From assembly GCA_000024525.1 (NCBI GenBank), contig CP001769.1, positions 2,280,001 to 2,344,000 of the forward strand: 64,000 bases of DNA, written 5' to 3'. Under the pieces are notes generated by a model. The model ran no database searches. It saw only the letters and a program-made list of their open reading frames with translations, and was not told the origin of the DNA. The stretch's first letter is position 1. Each line of letters begins with the position of its first letter. This stretch comes from Spirosoma linguale DSM 74 (GTDB lineage: Bacteria > Bacteroidota > Bacteroidia > Cytophagales > Spirosomataceae). This document shows positions 54,565-61,817 of the stretch, piece after piece. Both the position numbers and the translations under genes were made by a program.

Positions 54565-55125
54565 ATGTTACCAACCACCGATAAACCTGTTTTGACTACT
54601 GACGTTAGTACGGCTCCGTCTGTCAAGCCGCGCTTTGATGATATTTTCATGGATCTGGCCGTTAATCTGGCCAAACGCTCGCATTGCATCAAGGCGCAGG
54701 TAGGAGCGGTGCTGACCCGCGACACCCGCATTATCTCCATTGGCTACAATGGTCCTCCTGCGGGTACGCACAACTGCGACGAGGAATTTCCCGGCGTTGG
54801 GTGCCCCCGCGATTCAAAAGGGTCCTGTTCACTGGCACTTCATGCCGAGCAGAATGCCATTCTCTATGCCGCCAAAAATGGCTCAGAGATCGAAGGGTCT
54901 ACGATATACGTAACCCTGTCGCCCTGCATTGCCTGCGCCCGGATTATCTACAGCATGAAAATTGCCCGAGTCGTTTTCCTAAATTCCTACGCCGAATACA
55001 AGGGAATCCCTTCCGACGAGGGCGTTGATTTTCTGCGTCGGTTTGGCGTAACGGTCGAACGGTATGTGTCCAGTTCAGGGGCCAGTGTCGGGGCTGATTT
55101 GCCCATTACTCAACCAACGCCATGA
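54565..55125 (+). CDS. dCMP deaminase family protein
   Basis: A 186-residue zinc-dependent deoxycytidylate deaminase. Zinc ligands His93 in L-H-A-E-Q-N-A and Cys121/Cys124 in P-C-I-A-C-A are present, with Glu95 as the catalytic proton shuttle. Y-N-G-P-P-A-G and N-C-D-E match the nucleotide-binding part. It converts dCMP to dUMP. About 22 residues precede the usual core; a near-consensus -7 box (TATCTTTA, 54553-54560) lies only five bases before the ATG, so the start is uncertain. Its end overlaps the next gene by four bases. Confidence 0.92.
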   Translation: MLPTTDKPVLTTDVSTAPSVKPRFDDIFMDLAVNLAKRSHCIKAQVGAVLTRDTRIISIGYNGPPAGTHNCDEEFPGVGCPRDSKGSCSLALHAEQNAILYAAKNGSEIEGSTIYVTLSPCIACARIIYSMKIARVVFLNSYAEYKGIPSDEGVDFLRRFGVTVERYVSSSGASVGADLPITQPTP

Positions 55126-55742
55126 ATATACTGGCGCATGGGTATTTATCAGGACCCCGCTCTTCTGACCAGTATACGGGGTTGCTCGTCGGTAATTTCA
55201 TTGGTGATTTTATTAAAGGCGACCCCGCAAGTCCACGGCATAACCTGCTTGCCGACGAGATTACGGGCGTCCGCGTTCACCGCGCCATCGACTCCTTCAC
55301 CGATGCTCATCCCGAGGTGGCTGCCGTGCGCGATTTACTCCATCCGCGCTGTCATAAGTATGCTGGAGCGGCTGTCGACATCTTTTTTGACCACTTTCTG
55401 GCCATTAATTTCACGCAGCTCACCGGCGAATCACTGCCTGAATTTATCGGTAGGTTTTATCAGACCCTTCAGGAGAATACGGCTCGTCTGCCAACGGGGG
55501 CTGCCCGCATGGCCGAGTACATGATCCGGCAGGACTGGCTGACCAATTACCAGTATACGGAAGGGGTCGATCGCTCCCTGAAAGGTGTCTCCCGCCGAAC
55601 GGCTTTCCCGTCGGGTCTGGATACCGCCATTGAGGATTTAGAGCGCTATTACGAGGAGATTGCAAGACATTTCAGCTATTTTTGGCCTAGCCTGGTCGGT
55701 CACATTCAACAGGTACGTACAACATTGACCTTATTCTCATGA
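55122..55742 (+). CDS. Acyl-carrier-protein phosphodiesterase (AcpH)-like protein
   Basis: A 206-residue protein with the AcpH family start M-N-I-L-A-H-G-Y-L-S, then G-N-F-I-G-D-F-I-K-G, V-H-R-A-I-D-S-F-T-D and F-F-D-H-F-L. In E. coli the enzyme removes phosphopantetheine from acyl carrier protein. The conserved His and Asp residues suggest an intact metal site. It is coupled by ATGA overlaps to the dCMP deaminase gene before and the rhodanese-like gene after. Confidence 0.87.
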   Translation: MNILAHGYLSGPRSSDQYTGLLVGNFIGDFIKGDPASPRHNLLADEITGVRVHRAIDSFTDAHPEVAAVRDLLHPRCHKYAGAAVDIFFDHFLAINFTQLTGESLPEFIGRFYQTLQENTARLPTGAARMAEYMIRQDWLTNYQYTEGVDRSLKGVSRRTAFPSGLDTAIEDLERYYEEIARHFSYFWPSLVGHIQQVRTTLTLFS

Positions 55743-56188
55743 CTCAGAAACGAATTATCTCATCACTGCTTGGCATCCTTGTTATCCTTGGTCTCGTACT
55801 AGCCCAGACAGGCTGGAACAAAGCCGAACCCTGGCGCCCCGACCAGCTACTCGAACCGGCCGATCTGGCCGAAACAATCAACACGCCCGGCGCTGCCAAG
55901 CCACTCATTATCAGCGTTGGTCCAGCCGCTACGATTAAGTCATCCATTGGCGTTGGCCCAGGCAGTGAAGCCGAGAATCTGGCAAAATTGGAAAAACTGC
56001 TTAGCAAAGAGCCTAAAAACCGGGAAATCGTTATTTACTGCGGGTGCTGCCCATTTAAGAACTGCCCCAATGTGCGTCCGGCCTTTACAAAGCTCAATGA
56101 ACTGGGTTTCAAAAACCACAAACTGTTGAATCTGGCTAAAAATCTTAAAACCGATTGGTTGGATAAAGGGTATCCGGCCGTGGAGTAG
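55739..56188 (+). CDS. Exported rhodanese-like protein
   Basis: A 149-residue protein with an N-terminal hydrophobic signal or anchor (about 6-24). The rhodanese-type pocket I-V-I-Y-C-G-C-C-P-F-K-N-C-P has four Cys (101, 103, 104, 109), more than the usual single active-site Cys, followed by R-P-A-F-T-K-L-N-E-L-G-F as in the fold. It may act as a sulfur transferase or thiol protein in the envelope. It is third in a tight operon with the dCMP deaminase and AcpH-like genes. Confidence 0.8.
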   Translation: MTQKRIISSLLGILVILGLVLAQTGWNKAEPWRPDQLLEPADLAETINTPGAAKPLIISVGPAATIKSSIGVGPGSEAENLAKLEKLLSKEPKNREIVIYCGCCPFKNCPNVRPAFTKLNELGFKNHKLLNLAKNLKTDWLDKGYPAVE

Positions 56189-56214
56189 ATCATTTGATGC
56201 CCAACCCGTGCCGT

Positions 56215-56256
56215 GCCCGTTGCCTGTCATAAACACTGACAGGCAACGGGCTTTTT
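56215..56256 (+). terminator. Intrinsic terminator of the deaminase operon
   Basis: A perfect 15 bp stem (56215-56229, 56237-56251) with a 7-base loop runs into TTTTT. Confidence 0.92.
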
Positions 56257-56397
56257 ATCGCCTGCTCGGCATAGGCTGTGACTATACGCAACGTACCTAA
56301 CGGGAATGGGTTTTGCCCCGTTAAAGGATGTTAATCCTGATAGATAGAGTAAGTTTAGTAGTACCTTGCCAACTCCTGGATATAATCAACGCGAGCA

Positions 56398-57087
56398 ATG
56401 AAAAACTTCTTTCTACTACTAACTTTTGCCGGAGCTGTCGGTTCGGCCCATGCTCAGGAATTGGTCAATGTTGCCGCTACAAAAACGTCAGTAGGGCGTT
56501 GGGCCGTAGCCATTGAAACGGATAATCTATTGCTTCTACAAAAAGTTGACGGTCCGGGAGATGACTACTATTTACGAAAGATAGTGCCTGGTATTGGCTA
56601 TTTTGCTACCAACACTCTTTTGCTTGGCGTTGGAGTTCCTCTTGGCTTATCTCCCCGAAACGGAACCTACTACAGCAGTGGAATAAATGGCCAGGCCGGG
56701 GTCTATTCTTCCACTATTTCGCCTACACAGATTGGAATCGCCCCGTTTGTGCAACAGTTTCTGGGAAAGGGGAAAGTCAAGCCGTATGTGGGGGCTTCTT
56801 ACCGATACACCCACCAACAACTTAACTTTAGTATTCGCGAACTGTCGGTTTATCTGAAGCAAACCGGAAACGAATCTGAACTGTCTGTCTTTACCGGCTT
56901 GACCTACTTAATTACGCCTAAGTTGGGGATTGATGTTAAACTTCGCTACGGTTGGCAGTGGGGAAATCATCCGTACATGACTTTTCCGAACCGCCTGGAA
57001 TCGAGCTATTCCTCAACCTACTCCTATATGGGTCAACTCGCATCCGCTAATGTGGGCTTGCGTTTAATGATCGGTGAAAAATACTGA
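56398..57087 (+). CDS. Outer-membrane beta-barrel protein
   Basis: A 229-residue protein with a signal peptide (1-20, A-H-A-Q). The rest alternates polar and hydrophobic residues with Gly/Tyr/aromatic turns (Y-V-G-A-S-Y-R-Y-T, V-K-L-R-Y-G-W-Q-W-G), a pattern of an eight-stranded barrel, ending in L-G-V-type strands (V-G-L-R-L-M-I-G-E-K-Y). No specific family is recognised. It stands alone, with the amino acid permease gene convergent. Confidence 0.7.
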   Translation: MKNFFLLLTFAGAVGSAHAQELVNVAATKTSVGRWAVAIETDNLLLLQKVDGPGDDYYLRKIVPGIGYFATNTLLLGVGVPLGLSPRNGTYYSSGINGQAGVYSSTISPTQIGIAPFVQQFLGKGKVKPYVGASYRYTHQQLNFSIRELSVYLKQTGNESELSVFTGLTYLITPKLGIDVKLRYGWQWGNHPYMTFPNRLESSYSSTYSYMGQLASANVGLRLMIGEKY

Positions 57088-57147
57088 CCTAGTAAGTCTA
57101 TGAGGACTGTAAATAATGCCCGCTGGCGGGGTGAGTTATTGAAGTAC

Positions 57148-58533
57148 TCAATGAACATCGGCTACATCAACCGGGTCCGACTCGGCAATGGGTGGTTTTG
57201 ACTGCCAGTACCAATAGAAGGGCAATCCGGTGGCAATCAGGCCAAGGCCCGTCAGGGCTTCTCGGGGTTGATTGAGCAGGGTCATAACGACCAACAACGT
57301 ACAGCAGGCCAGGAAAAACAGCGGCACAACAGGATAGCCAACAACCCGATAGGGCCTTTCCAGATGCGGTTGTTTGAACCGGAGTAGAATGACTCCCAGC
57401 GCCGTAGCACCGTAGAAAATAAACGAAGAAAAGACCAGCGTGTCGGTCAACTGATCGAAACTCCCCGACCAAACCAGGATGATTGACCAGGTCCCCTGAA
57501 GCAGAATGGCGATGGATGGCGTTTTGAATCGGGGGTGAATGACCGCGACGGACTTGAAAAATAAGCCGTCCCGCGCCATCGCGTAAAAAAGGCGGGCGGG
57601 CATTAGGATGGATGCGTTGGTTGCATTCGTGGTTGTGACCAGAATCAGGACCGAGATAAATAGAGCACCAACCCAGCCAGCGGCCTGCCGTACCACTTCG
57701 ACAGCCGCAATTTTATCGGGTGTACCGGCGAGTTGGGCCAGGGCTTCAATGGGCAACACATACAGATAAACCACATTCAGCAACACATAAATACTGACAA
57801 CGATGGTGGTGCCCAGGCTCAGGGAGATGGGTAAACTACGCTGCGGATTTTTTATCTCTTCGCCGATGTAGCCGATCTGATTCCAGCCTTCGTACCCCCA
57901 AAAGGCTCCCAGCGAAGCAATAACCAGCGAGCCGAGCAGCGTGCGGTGCTCATTGGGTACAAAATTCGGTATGGCCTGAGTGATGTGGTCAACCTGTCCG
58001 GATGCGGCCTGAAAGCCCAGTACAGCGATGATGAGTACGGCCAGAAATATCAGGTAAATAAGCCCCCGGCTAAGTCCCTCCGCAAAGGATACCCCCCGGT
58101 AATTCACAAAACTCAAAAACACGATCAGCACGCTGGCAATGCACTTGACCACCCCTTCGGGAGATGCTCCGCCTGCCCCCGTGAACGTTATCAGAGACTG
58201 TCCGAAAACGTGCGCCAGAGCGGCTATGGTTGCCGTTCGCATGACGGTAAAGGCACCCCAGCCGTAAAGGAAGGCAAACAAACGCCCGTATACCTTTTTA
58301 AAATAAACATATTCACCCCCTGATTGCGGAAACATGCCCGCCATTTCAGCATAGGTCAGTGCCCCGGCCAGACTAATCATCCCGGCTACGATCCAGCAGC
58401 CAATTACCAACAGTGGGGAGCCTAGCTCAGCGGCCATCGGCGCTACTTTCTTGAAAACACCAGAGCCGATAATGCTGCTCACCACCAATAAGATAGCGGA
58501 GCGGAGGTCCAGAGAGCGGGCAAGTTTTGTCAT
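57148..58533 (-). CDS. APC-family amino acid permease
   Basis: A 461-residue inner-membrane protein with about 12 hydrophobic segments. The APC signature S-S-I-I-G-S-G-V-F at residues 18-26 forms the substrate site; A-E-M-A-G-M-F-P-Q-S-G-G-E-Y-V-Y and G-Y-E-G-W-N-Q-I-G-Y belong to the LAT/YfnA branch. It should import an amino acid. It is the last gene of an operon with the DUF3445, DgcA-like and DgcN-like genes (19 bp from DUF3445), so a D-amino acid or N-modified amino acid is a reasonable guess for its substrate. Confidence 0.93.
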   Translation of the reverse strand: MTKLARSLDLRSAILLVVSSIIGSGVFKKVAPMAAELGSPLLVIGCWIVAGMISLAGALTYAEMAGMFPQSGGEYVYFKKVYGRLFAFLYGWGAFTVMRTATIAALAHVFGQSLITFTGAGGASPEGVVKCIASVLIVFLSFVNYRGVSFAEGLSRGLIYLIFLAVLIIAVLGFQAASGQVDHITQAIPNFVPNEHRTLLGSLVIASLGAFWGYEGWNQIGYIGEEIKNPQRSLPISLSLGTTIVVSIYVLLNVVYLYVLPIEALAQLAGTPDKIAAVEVVRQAAGWVGALFISVLILVTTTNATNASILMPARLFYAMARDGLFFKSVAVIHPRFKTPSIAILLQGTWSIILVWSGSFDQLTDTLVFSSFIFYGATALGVILLRFKQPHLERPYRVVGYPVVPLFFLACCTLLVVMTLLNQPREALTGLGLIATGLPFYWYWQSKPPIAESDPVDVADVH

Positions 58534-58552
58534 GGAGGCAGGGATTTGTCGA

Positions 58553-59500
58553 TCAGGCAGATGGGCAGGTAGTAACGAGGGATGCCGTTGTTAAGTAAGC
58601 CAGTAATGCGGGCATGAAGGGGGTCATGCCTTTGTAATCAAGCATGGCCTGGGGCGTGGTTTTGAAAACATTTGTGAGCCGTTCAGCGGCATCGGGGCGT
58701 TTGCTGACTTCGTCCGAGAGCCGGTTCTGGTACGTATGAATACCAAACAGGATGGCACCCGAACGCGGCAGACGGGTGAGGGTTTGCCGCTCAATACGCA
58801 CATACAGGCATTCGGCAATGGTTTCTGGGGTTAAACTGGGGGCTCGTTCGGTCAGGAGCTGGTCTAAGGCAGGGGTGTGGCGGCTTGTCATGTCCAGCTG
58901 ATCAGACATTTTTACGCTCCAGTTTAGTCGCCAGACCGGGCGTCCAGCGGGTAATCGTTCCATCAGTTTCTGAGCCGACCGCAGCATCGGCTCAACGATG
59001 GGTGTTATGGGCGCGTGAATCTGCCAGAAGGGTAGGCCGATTTTTTCGTCCAGGCACCAGCCATTACCAAAACAAAGCTGTCCGGCAACCAGCGAAGCCT
59101 CCGGTCCATCCAGTAAAATAAGATCTTCCTGAACCTGACGACCCACCCAATCGAGCGGTTCCAGGGGCAACGAACCGGCATCACCGAACGTAAAGGACGT
59201 GTGTTCGTTCAGCCGGTTGTTCGACCAATGCCAGCGGTTGCCTTCTGTCCGGAGGGAAAACTGGCTGGGTTCAAACTGACACAGATTCGTCAAAAGAGCC
59301 TCCAGGACTTCCCATTGTGCTGTTTTATGACCTGGCAGCGATTGGTAATAATAGGCCGGTAATTCAGTGAGAAGCTGTCTTTTGAGTGCTGTTTCCCTTG
59401 CGTAGTGGCCGTCTGGTTCGATAAGTGGTTCGTTTTCAGACAGAGGGAAAGTCCCCATTTTGTCGTTGAATTGCTGTCCGAAAGGGAAGTAAGGAAGCAT
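58553..59500 (-). CDS. DUF3445 protein, haem-dependent oxidative N-demethylase-like
   Basis: A 315-residue cytosolic protein of the DUF3445 family. Segments include Q-E-D-L-I-L-L-D-G, the W-C-L-D-E-K-I-G-L-P-F-W-Q-I-H-A-P-I motif and V-W-R-L-N-W-S-V, with Y-V-R-I-E-R-Q-T-L-x-R-L-P in the C-terminal half. Studied members bind haem and demethylate small N-methyl compounds by oxidation. The residues needed for haem binding cannot be identified with certainty from sequence alone. It lies between the DgcA-like gene (60 bp before) and the APC permease gene (19 bp after), so it may process an imported N-methylated amino acid. Confidence 0.85.
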   Translation of the reverse strand: MLPYFPFGQQFNDKMGTFPLSENEPLIEPDGHYARETALKRQLLTELPAYYYQSLPGHKTAQWEVLEALLTNLCQFEPSQFSLRTEGNRWHWSNNRLNEHTSFTFGDAGSLPLEPLDWVGRQVQEDLILLDGPEASLVAGQLCFGNGWCLDEKIGLPFWQIHAPITPIVEPMLRSAQKLMERLPAGRPVWRLNWSVKMSDQLDMTSRHTPALDQLLTERAPSLTPETIAECLYVRIERQTLTRLPRSGAILFGIHTYQNRLSDEVSKRPDAAERLTNVFKTTPQAMLDYKGMTPFMPALLAYLTTASLVTTCPSA

Positions 59501-59560
59501 GGAGACTCGTTTGAGTTAATCGCTTATTGATTACCTGTTAAGTATGGCTACAATGCCCAT

Positions 59561-60628
59561 TTACAGTCGGGTGAGGCCCAGACCGGGGCCGCCGGTGGGG
59601 CGCATGTAGCCATCCTCGACGATGAAACCACCCGAAACGACGTCTTCCGCCAAGTCGAAACTACCATCGAGGTCGATGTGCCGGGTATTGGGACAGGCAA
59701 AGGCCGCGTGCAGTGCAGCCGTTATACTAACGCGGCTTTCGTCGTTGCACCCCCAGAAGAGGGCAATGTCGACCGGGCGAGCAATAGAAGCTATCTGGAT
59801 GGCCGAGCGGATGCCCCCACATTTCATCAGCTTGATGTTGAAAATACCAAACGGCTGTGGTTGCTGAGAGAGTTTAATGGCAGCTTCGGGCCCTTTCAGC
59901 GATTCATCGGCCGCCAGCAGACAACGGACATCATCCGGTAAAATAAGCAGCTCATGCTCCCGCCCAACCGGCAGCGGCTGCTCAATCAGTTCAATGTTCA
60001 GGTGTTTCGTATGCGCCAAAAACCTCTGGAGATCCGCTAAAGTATAGCCCTGATTGGCATCGACGCGAATGGTCAGCAACGAGCCGAAGCGCTCCCGGAG
60101 TTTTACGATTCGCTCGATATCTTCGTCCACCTGTACGCCCGTCTTTACTTTAAGCACCCGAAAGCCCTGCTGTACATACGCTGCCGCTTCGGCCAGGGTA
60201 TCGGCGGTGTTCATGATGCCGATTGTGACGGATGTAGGCAGGGTTCGGATATTCCGGCCGTAAAACTGCACGACCGGAATGCCAAGGTATTGAGCAAAGG
60301 CGTCGTGAATGGCAATGTCCAGCGCAGCCAGTGTGCCGGGAGCCTGAGGAAACTGGTTCCGGGTATCGTCGATCAGTTCGTGCAGCGAGCGGATATCCCG
60401 GCCAATCAGACTCGCTGTCCAGTCACTTTGCAGATTAAGATGCGTTTGTGCCGGCGTTTCACCCACCACATCGGGGTCGGGGTTAGCCGCGCCCAGACCA
60501 ACCAGCCCGTTTTCCAGTTCCAGTTCAACAAAAACGTTTTCTACCGCCGATGTTGTCTGATAGGCAATGGTGTAAGGCTTTGTCAGGGCCAGGTCCCGGC
60601 GGTAGGTGCGGATGGCGTTAATGCGCAT
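59561..60628 (-). CDS. dgcA: Enolase-superfamily epimerase, N-acetyl-D-glutamate racemase (DgcA)-like
   Basis: A 355-residue member of the dipeptide epimerase branch of the enolase superfamily. Catalytic Lys160 and Lys162 lie in L-K-V-K-T-G, metal ligands are Asp190 (R-V-D-A-N-Q-G-Y), Glu216 (I-E-L-I-E-Q-P) and Asp241 (A-A-D-E-S-L-K-G), and Lys266 (F-N-I-K-L-M-K-C-G-G) is the second base. All are intact. The related L-Ala-D/L-Glu epimerases act on peptidoglycan dipeptides. Overlap by 11 bp with the DUF1611 gene before it points instead to DgcA, which racemises N-acetyl-D-glutamate. The two options cannot be told apart from sequence alone. Confidence 0.85.
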   Translation of the reverse strand: MRINAIRTYRRDLALTKPYTIAYQTTSAVENVFVELELENGLVGLGAANPDPDVVGETPAQTHLNLQSDWTASLIGRDIRSLHELIDDTRNQFPQAPGTLAALDIAIHDAFAQYLGIPVVQFYGRNIRTLPTSVTIGIMNTADTLAEAAAYVQQGFRVLKVKTGVQVDEDIERIVKLRERFGSLLTIRVDANQGYTLADLQRFLAHTKHLNIELIEQPLPVGREHELLILPDDVRCLLAADESLKGPEAAIKLSQQPQPFGIFNIKLMKCGGIRSAIQIASIARPVDIALFWGCNDESRVSITAALHAAFACPNTRHIDLDGSFDLAEDVVSGGFIVEDGYMRPTGGPGLGLTRL

Positions 60629-61682
60629 GGGACATGGACGTTAGGGCGTGAATAGTGGGTAAAATCGGGTCGACACCCTCTTCCAGCGGCAGCAGCACCG
60701 GAATCCCCAGCCGCTCGGTGTACTCCCTCTGAAAGGCGAAGGCTTCCTCCCGTGAGCACCCTTCCGTGTTCAGGGCGAGGGCAATTACGGTTGCCCCGTA
60801 ACACCCGATCAGGGCAATTTCCGACTCGACCGACGGGATGGCTCCCCAGGCCGGTAAATGGTCGTAATACGTACGTTTGGGCGCATGAACCAGCACCACA
60901 TGCCGCGCATTGCCGGAAACCAGAAACTCTGAGCCGCAGGGGCCGCTGGGGTTACGCAGGGAAGCCTGCCCCTCGATGAGCAGCACATCGGCACCCGTTT
61001 CGCGCCAGCACGATACCAGCGCGTGTTCCAGCTCGCCCGACACGAAATCGTTGAGGGTCGAGTCGAAGATGAAGCCGTACCGGACGCCCTGTAGCCAGCC
61101 GGTTTGCCCGGTGTAAATCATCTGTGCATTGATCGCCTGCCGTTCGCAGGCTTCCCGAATCAACCGGGTCGTCGTGCGTTTTCCCAGCGCACAGTCTGTT
61201 CCCATAATGGCAATAATGGGAGCCGTTACCTGGTTGATCTCACCCGTCCAGAAATGCAGTTCCTGTCGGGGTTTTGGCCGCCGAACGTCGATTAATTGAG
61301 CGCCTGACTGCTGCGCCAGCGCCACCAGATCCGGCTTATCGTTGAGGAATTCGTGGAGTCCGTTAACCACCGAAAGGCCCTGCTGAAGACAGAGTTTGAT
61401 GTCGGCCAGCATGTTTGTGGGTAAAACGCCCCCGTTGGTTGCCACCGCCACGATGGCGTAGGAAACGGCTGGCAGATGGGCGAGTGCTTCACTAACCGAC
61501 GCATAAATGGGTATGTTGCGGGTGGTGCCGTCGAGTACAGTGCCCGCATCCTGTCCGGCCGTTGGCGCATCGACCACCCCCACAACTGTATACCGCTCCG
61601 TGCCCCGGATAAGGCCGTGGGCCGTTTTGGCATCGGTTGTTGTGAGAAGGCCGTCTGTAAGCAGTATAGCTTGATTGGTCAT
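60618..61682 (-). CDS. dgcN: DUF1611-family D-glutamate N-acetyltransferase (DgcN)-like protein
   Basis: A 354-residue cytosolic protein of the DUF1611 family. The N-terminal Rossmann-like half (about 5-150, with V-G-V-V-D-A-P and I-D-V-R-R-P-K) is followed by a P-loop half with I-M-G-T-D-C-A-L-G-K-R-T-T near 183-195 and E-G-Q-A-S-L-R-N-P-S-G. This is the profile of DgcN, which acetylates D-glutamate so that the DgcA racemase can make the L form. It is first in the operon and overlaps the DgcA-like gene by 11 bp. The start at 61682 is adjacent to a divergent control region. Confidence 0.8.
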   Translation of the reverse strand: MTNQAILLTDGLLTTTDAKTAHGLIRGTERYTVVGVVDAPTAGQDAGTVLDGTTRNIPIYASVSEALAHLPAVSYAIVAVATNGGVLPTNMLADIKLCLQQGLSVVNGLHEFLNDKPDLVALAQQSGAQLIDVRRPKPRQELHFWTGEINQVTAPIIAIMGTDCALGKRTTTRLIREACERQAINAQMIYTGQTGWLQGVRYGFIFDSTLNDFVSGELEHALVSCWRETGADVLLIEGQASLRNPSGPCGSEFLVSGNARHVVLVHAPKRTYYDHLPAWGAIPSVESEIALIGCYGATVIALALNTEGCSREEAFAFQREYTERLGIPVLLPLEEGVDPILPTIHALTSMSHAH

Positions 61683-61768
61683 TTGGGTTTTAGGCTCATT
61701 TGCTGGTTAAAAGTAGATTTTTATTCTTAAAAGTGATTTGTTTGCCAAACGATAGATGACAATTTCCT

Positions 61769-61787
61769 GAATAATGAAATATTATTC
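61769..61787. promoter_or_regulatory. Palindrome in the divergent region of the D-amino acid locus
   Basis: GAATAAT (61769-61775) and ATTATTC (61781-61787) form a perfect 7 bp dyad with a 5-base spacer, 87 bp from the dgcN-like start and 31 bp from the hydrolase start. A regulator could control both transcripts here. The sequence is AT-rich, so chance cannot be excluded. Confidence 0.4.
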
Positions 61788-61817
61788 TTATTCTGTGTAT
61801 AGTTAACCTCGCCCGAC

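Noticed and set aside
57088..57147. Weak hairpin between the barrel-protein gene and the permease gene as a terminator
   Set aside because: The possible pairing (AATAA...TTATT with a CCCGC/GCGGG core) has several mismatches and no T-tract; not strong enough to list.
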